Below, one piece after another: positions 24,023 to 32,135 of a stretch of DNA of 39,780 nucleotides. The number at the start of each line of letters is the position of its first letter. Position 1 is the first letter of the stretch. Origin of the DNA: Prochlorococcus sp. AG-363-L02 (GTDB lineage Bacteria > Cyanobacteriota > Cyanobacteriia > PCC-6307 > Cyanobiaceae); NCBI GenBank assembly GCA_003280185.1, contig QCFP01000004.1:1-39780 (forward strand), in the 5' to 3' direction. The notes under the pieces were generated by a model, which saw nothing but the letters and a program-made list of their open reading frames with translations, was not told where the DNA came from and did not search any database. The translations under genes and the position numbers were made by a program.

Positions 24023-24367
24023 ATGAATTCTTTTGACTTAAGAGTAAGGAATGCTGTGAGGAGAATTCCTTATGGGAAAGTAGCTACATATTCCCAAATA
24101 GCAGAGTTGATTGGTGCATATGGTGCGGCCAGGCAAGTCGGTTGGTCGTTAGCTCGTCTATCACTTCCCTGTAAGATCCCTTGGCATAGAGTGCTCAATG
24201 TTAGGGGAAGCAATTCTATGAGGGTTGTTAGGCAGGGTTCGGATTGGATGCAGCGTCAGCTTTTAATTGAAGAGGGTATTCCAGTTGATGCTTCAGGACA
24301 TTTGTCGCTAAGAGAATTTCTCTATGATAAGACGGATTTTAAGGATTCATTTCAAATAACTAGTTGA
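24023..24367 (+). CDS. Alkyltransferase-like protein (ATL, MGMT family without the catalytic Cys)
   Basis: The 114-aa protein matches the DNA-binding domain of O6-alkylguanine transferases: VRRIPYGKVATYSQIAELIG (about 12-31), AARQVGWSL with the Arg finger (about 35-43) and PWHRVLN (53-59). In active transferases this last motif is PCHRV. Trp replaces the acceptor Cys, which is the hallmark of ATL proteins that bind O6-alkylguanine and flag it for nucleotide excision repair. It precedes rsmB by 15 bp. Only 6 bp separate its ATG from that of trmH. Confidence 0.92.
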   Translation: MNSFDLRVRNAVRRIPYGKVATYSQIAELIGAYGAARQVGWSLARLSLPCKIPWHRVLNVRGSNSMRVVRQGSDWMQRQLLIEEGIPVDASGHLSLREFLYDKTDFKDSFQITS

Positions 24368-24382
24368 TTTTTGCTTTCTCTA

Positions 24383-25744
24383 ATGCAGCTCGAAGGCCCT
24401 GACTTTTCTAACTCTTTGGACTTGAAAAAGGCAGGCCTTATGCCTCGGAAGCTCGCATGGGATGTTCTTATGTCAGTAGCTGCAGGGGCATTTGCGGAAA
24501 TAGCCCTTGAGCGTGTTTTGGGGGAGAAAAAGTTAAAGGATGTAGACCGTAGTTTGGTTAAGGAGATCTCTTTTGGAGCAATAAGATATAGATATTTCCT
24601 TGATTGTTGGCTTGATCAACTTGGAAAAGTTCCTGCATTAAAGCAGCCCCCTCCTCTTCGTTGGCTTCTGCATTTAGGCCTTTATCAGATATTTAAAATG
24701 CAAAAGATACCTGTCTCTGCAGCTGTAAATACTTCTGTTGAGCTAGCAAAGGCGTCTAATTTTGCAAAGTTAGCACCTGTAGTTAATGGTGTTTTGAGAT
24801 CAGCTCAGAGGAAAGTTTCGAGTGGGGGAAGCTTGCCTATTCCAGATTCTCCATCGAAGTTGCTAGCTCAAGAGCAATCCTTGCCACTCTGGATGGCAGA
24901 AAAATTATTAATTTGGCACGATGTGACATTGGCTGAGAAGGTCGCTGGGTCTTTTAATCAGGTCTCTCCGATTGATTTAAGGCTTAATCGCTTATTAGTC
25001 AATAACTCTAAGGAATTAATGGTTGCGTTCAAAAGAAATGGATTAAAAATTACACCTATAGATGGATATCCTGATGCGATGGAAGTGGCATCAGGTTCGG
25101 GGAACATTCGTTTATGGCCGGGCTACGGTGAGGGGTTTTGGACAGTACAAGATAGGGCTGCTCAATGGGTTGCACCGCTTTTGGAGCCCAAGCCTTTTGA
25201 GAGGGTTTTAGATGCATGCGCTGCGCCTGGAGGCAAGGCAACTCATCTTGCCGAATTAATGGGTAATCGAGGAGAAATATGGGCTATAGATCGTTCCCAA
25301 AATCGTTTAGACCGATTAGTGGACAATGCTGAACGCCTAGGAATTACTTGTCTAAATGTTTTGAGTGCAGATGCAAGAATCCTCACTAAATTGAAGCCTT
25401 CTTGGATAAAAAACTTTGAAAAGATTCTTGTTGATGCACCCTGTTCAGGATTAGGCACTCTTTCTAGAAACCCTGATGCTCGATGGAGGATGTCTCTTAA
25501 GAAGATAGAAGAACTTGTATTACTTCAATATCAGATACTCGAAGGATTGTTACCTCTTTTAGCTCCAGGAGGAAGACTTGTTTATGCAACCTGCACAATA
25601 AACCCAGATGAGAACACTAATCAGATAGAAAGGTTTATTAAGTTGCATCCAGATATAAAACTTGTTTATCAAGAGCAGAAAGTTCCTCAATTAAACCAGA
25701 ATGGTGATGGCTTTTATGCCGCAGTAATCGAGAGGAGCTTATAA
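24383..25744 (+). CDS. rsmB: 16S rRNA m5C967 methyltransferase (RsmB/Sun)
   Basis: A NusB-like N-terminal domain (about 20-150: PRKLAWDVLMSVAAGAFAE...DRSLVKEISFGAIRYRYFLDCWL) is fused to an m5C methyltransferase domain. The latter has the SAM loop LDACAAPGGKATHLAELM, DAPCSGLGTLSRNPDARWR and YATCTINPDENTNQIERF, where the two Cys are the usual nucleophile and release residues. The length of about 453 aa is normal. ATG 24383 is preferred to TTG 24371. It follows the ATL gene closely, so the pair may be cotranscribed. Confidence 0.94.
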   Translation: MQLEGPDFSNSLDLKKAGLMPRKLAWDVLMSVAAGAFAEIALERVLGEKKLKDVDRSLVKEISFGAIRYRYFLDCWLDQLGKVPALKQPPPLRWLLHLGLYQIFKMQKIPVSAAVNTSVELAKASNFAKLAPVVNGVLRSAQRKVSSGGSLPIPDSPSKLLAQEQSLPLWMAEKLLIWHDVTLAEKVAGSFNQVSPIDLRLNRLLVNNSKELMVAFKRNGLKITPIDGYPDAMEVASGSGNIRLWPGYGEGFWTVQDRAAQWVAPLLEPKPFERVLDACAAPGGKATHLAELMGNRGEIWAIDRSQNRLDRLVDNAERLGITCLNVLSADARILTKLKPSWIKNFEKILVDAPCSGLGTLSRNPDARWRMSLKKIEELVLLQYQILEGLLPLLAPGGRLVYATCTINPDENTNQIERFIKLHPDIKLVYQEQKVPQLNQNGDGFYAAVIERSL

Positions 25745-25814
25745 AGGTATTTTTGATTTGAAAAACTTACTATAAAAAGTATAAAGAAGCTTTCCAGTAA
25801 ATCGTTCTTTTATG

Positions 25815-27710
25815 CTAATTTCTATTACCAAGACTTGGTTTTGGACCTTTGCCTGGTGTGATTAATATTCCACTTTTTGGGTCTCTATTAATATACTTTG
25901 ATGGTTTTCTTGGGAAGTTAATTATTTGCAAGTTGGATTCGATTTCTGACATGAATTTTTTCCATACCCATGCAGCCTCTCCGCTGCCACTTTTTGTTTC
26001 TCGATTGTCATCATGTCCAAACCAAACTCCAGTTGTAAGTTGGGGAATTGAACCTATAAACCATAAATCTCTGCCTCCTTCCGATGTTCCAGTTTTTCCA
26101 GCAACAGGCCTATTTTTTAGAGTTGCTGCGATACCAGTTCCGCTACGTACTACTTCTTGCAACATCCAATTCATTGTATCAGCAATGTCTTGAGATACAG
26201 CACGATTTCCTTTATTTCCGTGTTTTTTAAGACTCCATAAAATATTGTTATTTGGCCCTCTTATTTCCTGAAATGCCATTGGCTTTATGAATATACCTCT
26301 ATTTGTTATGGCCGCATATGCTGAGGTCATTTCAAGTAGGGTTTGCTCATATGCCCCAATTGCTAGAGGGTAATACCTTCCTAACTTTCTCTTATTTCCT
26401 ATTCCTAATTTATTGGCAATATCAATTACATTTTTAAAACCAACCTTGGCTAATAGCTGTACAGAAACAGTGTTAAGTGAATGTTTTAATGAGTCGGAAA
26501 GAGTAACTTCTCCCATGTATTTGTTGCTAAAATTTTTGGGGCAATATCCATACCAACAAATAGGTGTGTCAATTATTTTGTCTTCTGGTATTAGGCCATA
26601 CCTTAAAGCAGCTAGATATGGAAAAAGCTTGAATGTTGACCCTGGTGAGCGCAGCGCTTGTGTTGCTCTATTGAATTGTGTATCTCTAAAATTCTTACCT
26701 CCAACCATTACTTTAATTAATCCAGTATTCGGTTCAATAGACACAAGAGAACCTTCAGTTTCTCCAGGACTATAATTTCGTATTGCTTTTTCTGCTTTCT
26801 TTTGCCAATCTAAGTTTAAACTAGTTACTATCTTTAACCCTCCTAGTTCTATTTGCTCCTTGGTTAAGACTTTTGGGATTTCTTTCTCAACCCAACTGGT
26901 GAAAAATGGCGCAGCACTGTTGTAATATTTTGGTACTGCTGGTTTTAAATTAAGGGGCTCTTGGTTTGCAGCTTTAGCCTCTAATGGATCAATAAACCCT
27001 GCCATTTGCATTCTATTTAGAACAATAGACCGTCGTTTTAGTGCTTTTCTTGGGTTGACTAGTGGTGAATATAGTGATGGGGCGGGTGGTAGCCCTGCTA
27101 TTAGAGCTGCTTCGGATAGTGACAGTACTTCAGGTTTTTTTGAAAAATAAATCCAAGCTGCGTCAGCAACGCCATATGCACCTGATCCAAGATAGACATT
27201 ATCTAGATACTGTTCAAGGATCTTATCCTTGCTAAGTTGACGTTCTATTTTATAAGCAAGAGCTGCTTCTTTTACCTTTCTTGCAAGCGTTCTGTCTTGA
27301 CTAAGAAAAATAGTTCTGGCAAGTTGTTGAGTTATTGTACTTCCCCCTTCTTCGACAGATCCTTTGATTAAATTTTTAATTAAGGCTCTTGATATACCCC
27401 AGATATCTACTCCATTATGCTTATAAAACCTTCTATCTTCTGAAGCTATAAAGGCTTTTTTTAATATAATCGGAATGGTCTGATCACCTATCCTTTCGCG
27501 AGTTACCGGACCTTGTTTTTGTATTATTTTTCCATTGCTAGAAAGTAGTGTAATTGTTCCTGGTCTTCTTATCTCAGCTAAGCCTTTTACATCCGGCAAT
27601 ATCGAATCCATTGCACCACTTGCAAGATTTTCTAGAACAGAAAAAGTACAACCTATAGATAGTGATGTCCCTATTAAAACAAGCAAATTTCGCCTGTTTT
27701 TCTTTATCAC
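25815..27710 (-). CDS. Class A penicillin-binding protein (bifunctional transglycosylase/transpeptidase)
   Basis: This 631-aa peptidoglycan synthase has an N-terminal anchor (about 7-27). The GT51 domain has EDRRFYKHNGVD with the catalytic Glu at about 91 and EGGSTITQQLARTIFL (about 121-136). The transpeptidase domain has STFK (358-361), SLN (411-413) and KTGTS (539-543). It makes and cross-links glycan strands at the outer face of the cytoplasmic membrane. The GTG start overlaps the chlG stop as GTGA, so translation is probably coupled to chlG. It is third in the PetP-like/chlG/PBP operon. Confidence 0.95.
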   Translation of the reverse strand: MIKKNRRNLLVLIGTSLSIGCTFSVLENLASGAMDSILPDVKGLAEIRRPGTITLLSSNGKIIQKQGPVTRERIGDQTIPIILKKAFIASEDRRFYKHNGVDIWGISRALIKNLIKGSVEEGGSTITQQLARTIFLSQDRTLARKVKEAALAYKIERQLSKDKILEQYLDNVYLGSGAYGVADAAWIYFSKKPEVLSLSEAALIAGLPPAPSLYSPLVNPRKALKRRSIVLNRMQMAGFIDPLEAKAANQEPLNLKPAVPKYYNSAAPFFTSWVEKEIPKVLTKEQIELGGLKIVTSLNLDWQKKAEKAIRNYSPGETEGSLVSIEPNTGLIKVMVGGKNFRDTQFNRATQALRSPGSTFKLFPYLAALRYGLIPEDKIIDTPICWYGYCPKNFSNKYMGEVTLSDSLKHSLNTVSVQLLAKVGFKNVIDIANKLGIGNKRKLGRYYPLAIGAYEQTLLEMTSAYAAITNRGIFIKPMAFQEIRGPNNNILWSLKKHGNKGNRAVSQDIADTMNWMLQEVVRSGTGIAATLKNRPVAGKTGTSEGGRDLWFIGSIPQLTTGVWFGHDDNRETKSGSGEAAWVWKKFMSEIESNLQIINFPRKPSKYINRDPKSGILITPGKGPKPSLGNRN

Positions 27711-28660
27711 AAGACCTGTATAAGAGGGCTATGCCCAATTGCAATTGCAGTAACTAACATTCCAAGTATTAGAAAAGGTTGTGCACTAGCTTGATACTTG
27801 ACATCGTATTTTAAAGGATCTCTAAGAAGCCAAATATCTTGAAAAGTCATTTGTGGAATAATCAGTAAAATTAGTAATACTGACGCAAACTTTTGTCCTA
27901 TTAGGATAAGTACGGCAACCATGACCAGTTGAAAAATATCTATCATGCCGGCACTAATCCAACTAGCCTTCTTTATGCCAAAAACAACTGGTAAAGATTG
28001 AAGGCCTAACTCTTTGTCTCCTTCAACACTTTTAAAGTCATTGATTACCGCTATACCAAGGCCTGCGAGGCTATAGGCAAGAGTTAGAAGAGCTGTTGTC
28101 CATGTAAGGTTGCCAAATAATGCTTGCCCTGCCCACCACGGCAGAGCAATATAGCTAGCACCTAGGGCGTAGTTTCCTATCCAACCATTTTGCTTGAGCT
28201 TTAGAGGGGGGGCTGAATATATAAAGCTCACTAAAGAGCCACCTAAAGCAAGAAGTAAGACTGATGGGGTGGTATGGCCAGCCCAAGCATCAAGACCATA
28301 AGCAACACCTAGTCCAGCGAGAAGTAGTACCCAAATTTGAATCTTTACTTGAATAAGAGATATTGCACCTGATGGGATTGGTCTATAAGGCTCATTAATT
28401 GCATCGATTTCTCTGTCGTAATAGTCATTGATCGTCTGGGTATAACCAGCAAGGAATGGCCCACTCATCAGCATGCATGCTAAAGAGGCAATTACATTAC
28501 TTATTTGCCAATGGTAATTACCGCTGGCAGCAGCTCCACAGATAACCCCCCAAAGGAGTGGTATCCAGGTAACTGGTTTCATCAACTGCAGGCGCAACTT
28601 CCATATGTTGGTTGTTCCTGAGGCGCCCTTGATACCGAGAAGCTGTCTGGCGTCACTCAC
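27707..28660 (-). CDS. chlG: Chlorophyll synthase
   Basis: ChlG is a polyprenyltransferase that esterifies chlorophyllide with phytyl (or geranylgeranyl) diphosphate in the thylakoid membrane. The 317 aa show the diphosphate-binding NDYYDREIDAINEPYRPIPSG (Mg ligands in NDYYDRE) near 107-127 and about eight to nine hydrophobic helices. A second acidic motif lies in VINDFKSVEGDKELG (about 209-223). The start is GTG 28660. It sits 12 bp after the DUF2862 gene and overlaps the PBP gene, an operon-like arrangement. Confidence 0.96.
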   Translation of the reverse strand: MSDARQLLGIKGASGTTNIWKLRLQLMKPVTWIPLLWGVICGAAASGNYHWQISNVIASLACMLMSGPFLAGYTQTINDYYDREIDAINEPYRPIPSGAISLIQVKIQIWVLLLAGLGVAYGLDAWAGHTTPSVLLLALGGSLVSFIYSAPPLKLKQNGWIGNYALGASYIALPWWAGQALFGNLTWTTALLTLAYSLAGLGIAVINDFKSVEGDKELGLQSLPVVFGIKKASWISAGMIDIFQLVMVAVLILIGQKFASVLLILLIIPQMTFQDIWLLRDPLKYDVKYQASAQPFLILGMLVTAIAIGHSPLIQVL

Positions 28661-28672
28661 TTTTTAACCTCG

Positions 28673-28894
28673 TTAGTTAGTGATTTCGTTTTCAAAGAAC
28701 CAGCTGATAGTGCCATCACTGAATTCAAGAACAACACCGATCCCCATCCCATCAGTCATTTTGAAGTCGACAAGAGTGCCGCGGGGGTCTTTTTTGAGAA
28801 GCTCTACCAGATTTCCTGGGATGCGTTCCTTGACGCTATCAAGATTGACTCGGACCTTAGATCCGACTCGTAAATTAGTGGCAGCCTGGGACAT
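28673..28894 (-). CDS. PetP-like DUF2862 small protein
   Basis: The 73-aa SH3-like beta protein reads LRVGSKVRVNLDSVKERIPGNLVELLKKDPRG followed by FKMTDGMGIGVVLEFSDGTISWFFENEI, the pattern of DUF2862. In other cyanobacteria the family includes PetP, a peripheral cytochrome b6f subunit affecting electron transport. ATG 28894 is chosen over an in-frame TTG at 28903. It is first in the minus-strand run to chlG and is divergent from hisF by 55 bp. Assignment to cytochrome b6f is by family only. Confidence 0.8.
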   Translation of the reverse strand: MSQAATNLRVGSKVRVNLDSVKERIPGNLVELLKKDPRGTLVDFKMTDGMGIGVVLEFSDGTISWFFENEITN

Positions 28895-28949
28895 GGTCTG
28901 CAAGGCTTATATATAACTGGCGCAACCTTAACAGCTGCTCTTTAAATCC

Positions 28950-29726
28950 ATGGTCGCTCTTCGTTTGATTCCTTGCCTAGATGTTGCCAATGGGCGTGTG
29001 GTCAAGGGAGTGAATTTTGTAGGGCTACGTGATGCAGGGGACCCGGTTGAATTGGCTTGTCGATATAGCTCTGCAGGAGCTGATGAATTAGTTTTTCTTG
29101 ATATTGCAGCCAGTCATGAAGGTAGATCAACACTTGTAGAACTGGTGCGACGAACTGCAGAGGCAGTAACTATTCCTTTTACTGTTGGTGGAGGGATTAG
29201 TTCTTTGGAAGGAATAACACAATTGCTTAGAGCTGGAGCAGATAAAATTAGCCTTAATTCTTCAGCTGTTACAAATCCAGAATTGATTTCAGAAGGTGCC
29301 GAACGGTTTGGTTCGCAATGCATAGTTGTAGCTATTGACGCTAGGCGGAGGGAACCTGATTCTTTAAGTTGGGAAGTATATGTAAAGGGAGGGCGAGAGA
29401 ACACAGGTTTAGATGTTGTCAACTGGGCTAAGAAAGTTGCAGCTTTGGGTGCTGGAGAAATTCTTTTAACTTCTATGGATGGAGATGGTACCCAAAGTGG
29501 ATATGACCTTGAGCTCAATAGAATTATTTCTGAGCAAGTTCCCATACCAGTAATAGCCTCAGGGGGTGCAGGCTCTATAGGGGATATCTTTGATGTCTTA
29601 ACTCAAGGTTCAGCATCAGCAGCGCTATTAGCTTCTTTACTACATGATGGTGTACTTTCTATAGAACAAATCAAGGCAGAATTAATAAAGAGATCCCTAA
29701 ATATAAGACCTCTTGAACGTAAATAA
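28950..29726 (+). CDS. hisF: Imidazole glycerol phosphate synthase cyclase subunit HisF
   Basis: This (beta-alpha)8 enzyme of histidine synthesis uses ammonia from HisH to form IGP and AICAR. The 258 aa show [23 protein letters not shown] (catalytic Asp at about 11), [16 protein letters not shown] with the second Asp near 130, TSMDGDGT and ASGGAGS phosphate loops. ATG 28950 is clear. hisH is not adjacent. The gene is followed after 161 bp by menG. Confidence 0.97.
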   Translation: MVALRLIPCLDVANGRVVKGVNFVGLRDAGDPVELACRYSSAGADELVFLDIAASHEGRSTLVELVRRTAEAVTIPFTVGGGISSLEGITQLLRAGADKISLNSSAVTNPELISEGAERFGSQCIVVAIDARRREPDSLSWEVYVKGGRENTGLDVVNWAKKVAALGAGEILLTSMDGDGTQSGYDLELNRIISEQVPIPVIASGGAGSIGDIFDVLTQGSASAALLASLLHDGVLSIEQIKAELIKRSLNIRPLERK

Positions 29727-29887
29727 TGTTTCAGTAACTAACGGCTTTTTTTATGATTGAATTTCTTAAAATACTTCATTAATTTGATGCTAAAATAAGA
29801 ATTATTTCTCCTCTTAAGCATGATCTTACTTTTAAGCAATGATTTAATCTTATTTAGTTAATATAATTAGTTTTGGACTTTTGTTAG

Positions 29888-30589
29888 GTGAAACCTGGAA
29901 ATCCACAAGCTGTAGAGCAACTTTTTAATGATGTTGCTGCAAACTATGACTTCCTAAATGACCTCCTTAGTTTGGGCCTTCATAGACTTTGGAAAAGAAA
30001 GCTTCTGTCTTGGGTGGAGCCCTTGAAGGGGCAGAGATGGGTGGACCTTTGTTGTGGAACAGGTGATATGACTTTCTCCTTAGCTCGGAAAGTATTTCCT
30101 GGAGGGGAGGTTCTAGGCCTCGATTCGGCTTTAAAGACTCTCGAGATCGCAAGGCTGCGCTCTAAAAAGGAGAATGAGCTTTCTATTTCTTGGCAACTTG
30201 CAGACGCACTGAATACAGGATTACCTTCCTCTTTTTTTGATGGAGGAGTAATGGCATATGGATTGCGCAATCTTTCTGATCCAGCAAGAGGCTTGGCAGA
30301 GTTAAGACGTCTTTTGAGGCCAGGTGCAAGGGCTGGGATTCTTGATTTCAATCCATTAAAATCTGGGTCATTTGGTGAGTCTTTTCAAAGGTTATATTTA
30401 AGAAAATTAGTGGTTCCAGTAAGCGGGGCTTTTGGGCTGAAAGAGCAATACGCTTATTTGGAGGAAAGTTTGAAAGATTTTCCTGATGGCAAGACTCAAG
30501 AACACTTAGCTCTTAAAGCAGGGTTTGCTAAGGCTTCTCATACGGCTATAGCATTTGGTCAGATGGGTTTACTTCGATTGACTGCCTAG
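29888..30589 (+). CDS. menG: 2-phytyl-1,4-naphthoquinone methyltransferase (MenG/UbiE family)
   Basis: This class I SAM methyltransferase performs the last step of phylloquinone synthesis, making the photosystem I A1 quinone. The 233 aa start at GTG 29888 (VKPGNPQAVEQLFNDVAANYDFLND) and show WVDLCCGTGDMTFSLA (about 49-64, motif I), GLDSALKTLEIAR and the UbiE signature GLRNLSDPARGLAELRRLLRPGARAGILDF in pieces (about 122-151). The C-terminus is as expected. The neighbourhood with hisF and chlG is common in picocyanobacteria. Confidence 0.94.
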   Translation: MKPGNPQAVEQLFNDVAANYDFLNDLLSLGLHRLWKRKLLSWVEPLKGQRWVDLCCGTGDMTFSLARKVFPGGEVLGLDSALKTLEIARLRSKKENELSISWQLADALNTGLPSSFFDGGVMAYGLRNLSDPARGLAELRRLLRPGARAGILDFNPLKSGSFGESFQRLYLRKLVVPVSGAFGLKEQYAYLEESLKDFPDGKTQEHLALKAGFAKASHTAIAFGQMGLLRLTA

Positions 30590-30662
30590 GAATTAACCAG
30601 CATGCGTCAACGAGTCACAGCGGCAAGGTAAAATGTGAACAAAATCTTAAGGAGGGTCTTTT

Positions 30663-31013
30663 GTGGCTTTCCCGGTACCAGCTCTTCTGCCTTTGATAGA
30701 GGACCTCCTCTTTGAAGTGCAGTGGTTAGAAGGTTTGATTTTGGTGACTGATTCACAGTCGCCTGCGTTTGTTTCTAAGTCGCAAGTGGAGAATCTTCTT
30801 CTTCGACTATGTAAATACCCCAATGGGAAGATTGTTTCTCAATGCCTGAAAGAATCAATTAATAAAAGATTTACCGGAAAATGTTCGTATAAGCCAGTGT
30901 TGCTTCTTCATTCAAATGGTAGATTTTGGCTTGGAATTATGGGGATAGGACATGGTAAAAGCAAACTCACAAAAGAGGTTACTCATTTAAATAGATGCCT
31001 TAAACTAGCGTAA
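30663..31013 (+). CDS. Hypothetical protein with strong ribosome-binding site
   Basis: GTG 30663 follows AAGGAGG at 30649-30655 with 7-nt spacing, one of the best ribosome-binding sites in the window. This fixes the start despite the GTG. The 116-aa soluble product has an all-leucine-rich start (PVPALLPLIEDLLFEVQWLEGLILVT), a basic centre and an aromatic strand (LLLHSNGRFWLGIMGIGHGKSKL). No family recognised. It probably belongs to the picocyanobacterial core because it follows menG closely. Confidence 0.7.
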   Translation: MAFPVPALLPLIEDLLFEVQWLEGLILVTDSQSPAFVSKSQVENLLLRLCKYPNGKIVSQCLKESINKRFTGKCSYKPVLLLHSNGRFWLGIMGIGHGKSKLTKEVTHLNRCLKLA

Positions 31014-31025
31014 TTCTTGGGGTTT

Positions 31026-31154
31026 CTATGAAGATAATTTAGAATGCGCTTTGTCAGCTTTTTTAATCAACTTCTGGGCGGCTTCTCTTGAAAGGCATTG
31101 TTCAGCTTTGGCTTGAAGTTTCAAAAGCTTTGCGTGTTGTTTTTTCTCGTTCAT
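31026..31154 (-). CDS. 42-aa basic helical protein, possibly leaderless
   Basis: The frame reads MNEKKQHAKLLKLQAKAEQC and ends KKADKAHSKLSS, a lysine/alanine-rich amphipathic helix of 42 aa. A perfect TATAAT -10 box lies at 31161-31166 on the minus strand, only 6 nt before the ATG, so transcription should start at or next to the start codon. No ribosome-binding site is needed or seen. Function unknown. The regular heptad-like pattern could bind nucleic acid or a partner. Confidence 0.55.
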   Translation of the reverse strand: MNEKKQHAKLLKLQAKAEQCLSREAAQKLIKKADKAHSKLSS

Positions 31155-31160
31155 TTATTT

Positions 31161-31166
31161 ATTATA
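31161..31166 (-). promoter_or_regulatory. Perfect TATAAT -10 box for the 42-aa ORF
   Basis: The minus strand reads TATAAT, followed by six bases and then ATG 31154. The spacing predicts a start of transcription at the A of the ATG, meaning a leaderless mRNA. Confidence 0.5.
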
Positions 31167-31580
31167 ACATAAACGTCTATTTCTTCATACCTTTTCGAGC
31201 TAAAAGCAACCGTTAGTTGTTCCAATTAAGATATTGTCCAAGCAGTTGTGAGAGTCTAAGCAGGTTTTTTTAGCTTCCTTTGTAGTGTTAATGAAAACGA
31301 TCAAGGGCGAAGAGTTCCTTAACGCTATCTAGCACTTATATGGCAGAAGATATTTGGTTCTTATTCAGACCAGGAGCTTTTTCATTTATGTCCAAGTAGT
31401 AAACAAGGAGGGTTGGAATTGATCAGGTGATATTCCTGATGAGGTGTAGTGCATTTGAGAGGCGGGGCTATGTAAGCTCTCAAAAAAATCAATTAGAGGG
31501 ATAATAGGAAAGAAAAATTGTCTTTTTGGTAATAGGCTTAGTTGGAATAATGCTATTATTATGTTAGTCAAATTGGATTG
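31167..31580. other. Intergenic stretch without convincing genes
   Basis: About 410 bp between the 42-aa ORF and the Nif11-like gene. Very short frames exist (for example a 19-codon frame MAEDIWFLFRPGAFSF near 31340), but none has clear support. A minus-strand frame over 31386-31571 has a random-looking composition. The 3' end (TATTATTATG near 31553) may hold the promoter of the Nif11-like gene. No strong hairpin seen. Confidence 0.4.
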
Positions 31581-31763
31581 ATGTCTGCTAGGGAGCTAGA
31601 GCGCTTCATTTTTAAAGTTAATCAACTTAATCTAGTTGTTGAATTAATTGAACGTGAGCCTGAAAAAAGAGAGTTGTTAGAAAGATGTGATAGTCATGAT
31701 CAAGTCGTTTCCCTAGCTAGGGATTGGGGTTTTGAGATTGGTCGGCGTTGGGGAGAGGAGTAG
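31581..31763 (+). CDS. Nif11-like small protein
   Basis: From ATG 31581 the 60-aa product begins MSARELERFIFKVNQLNLVV and continues ELIEREPEKRELLERCDSHDQVVSLARDWGFEIGRRWG. This follows the Nif11-type pattern of a helical repeat ending in ...v.lA.e.Gf.i. Nif11 domains occur alone in nitrogen fixers and as leader peptides of prochlorosin-like RiPPs. This one stops right after the domain, with no Gly-Gly site and no core peptide, so a free-standing protein is the better reading. Confidence 0.65.
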   Translation: MSARELERFIFKVNQLNLVVELIEREPEKRELLERCDSHDQVVSLARDWGFEIGRRWGEE

Positions 31764-32135
31764 CTAAGAGCTGATTTATTTAGAGAAAAAGTAGTTAAGT
31801 AGGTTGAATGGTATAAAAAATTTACCAATATTAGGGGAAGATGTAGATATTTACTTCAGCAAATTAATCTAATATCCTTCCTGTGAAAGCGTTCTAGGGA
31901 TTACCGGTAACTCTTACTCTTATATATGTATAATCTATACAATAAATTTTGCCGAGGTCCCCTTCATGATTTCAGAAAAAGGGTTAACAGCCCTTGCTAG
32001 GGGTTCATACAACTTCCATCTGCTAGTGGAAGACCACTCCTAGCATTAAGTCCTATCATTAAAATCCTTTGAATCATGGTATGATACTACTGATTAAAAT
32101 GATTTAATTTACAGAAGTTAATTTCAAATCTATTT
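31764..32135. other. Intergenic region before the CotH gene, with promoter-like boxes and a 25-codon ORF
   Basis: A perfect TATAAT at 31929-31934 would start a transcript near 31941. Downstream, ATG 31966 opens 25 codons (MISEKGLTALARGSYNFHLL...) ending at TAG 32041, overlapping a hairpin (TGCTAG/CTAGCA around a TGG/CCA inner stem, about 32020-32044). Closer to the CotH gene, TATGAT (32080-32085) can serve as its -10 box, 50 bp before ATG 32136. The short transcript may be a small RNA, a microprotein gene or the CotH leader. Confidence 0.4.

Noticed and set aside
31386..31571. 61-codon minus-strand frame
   Set aside because: No ribosome site, low-information composition, and no neighbour relationship.
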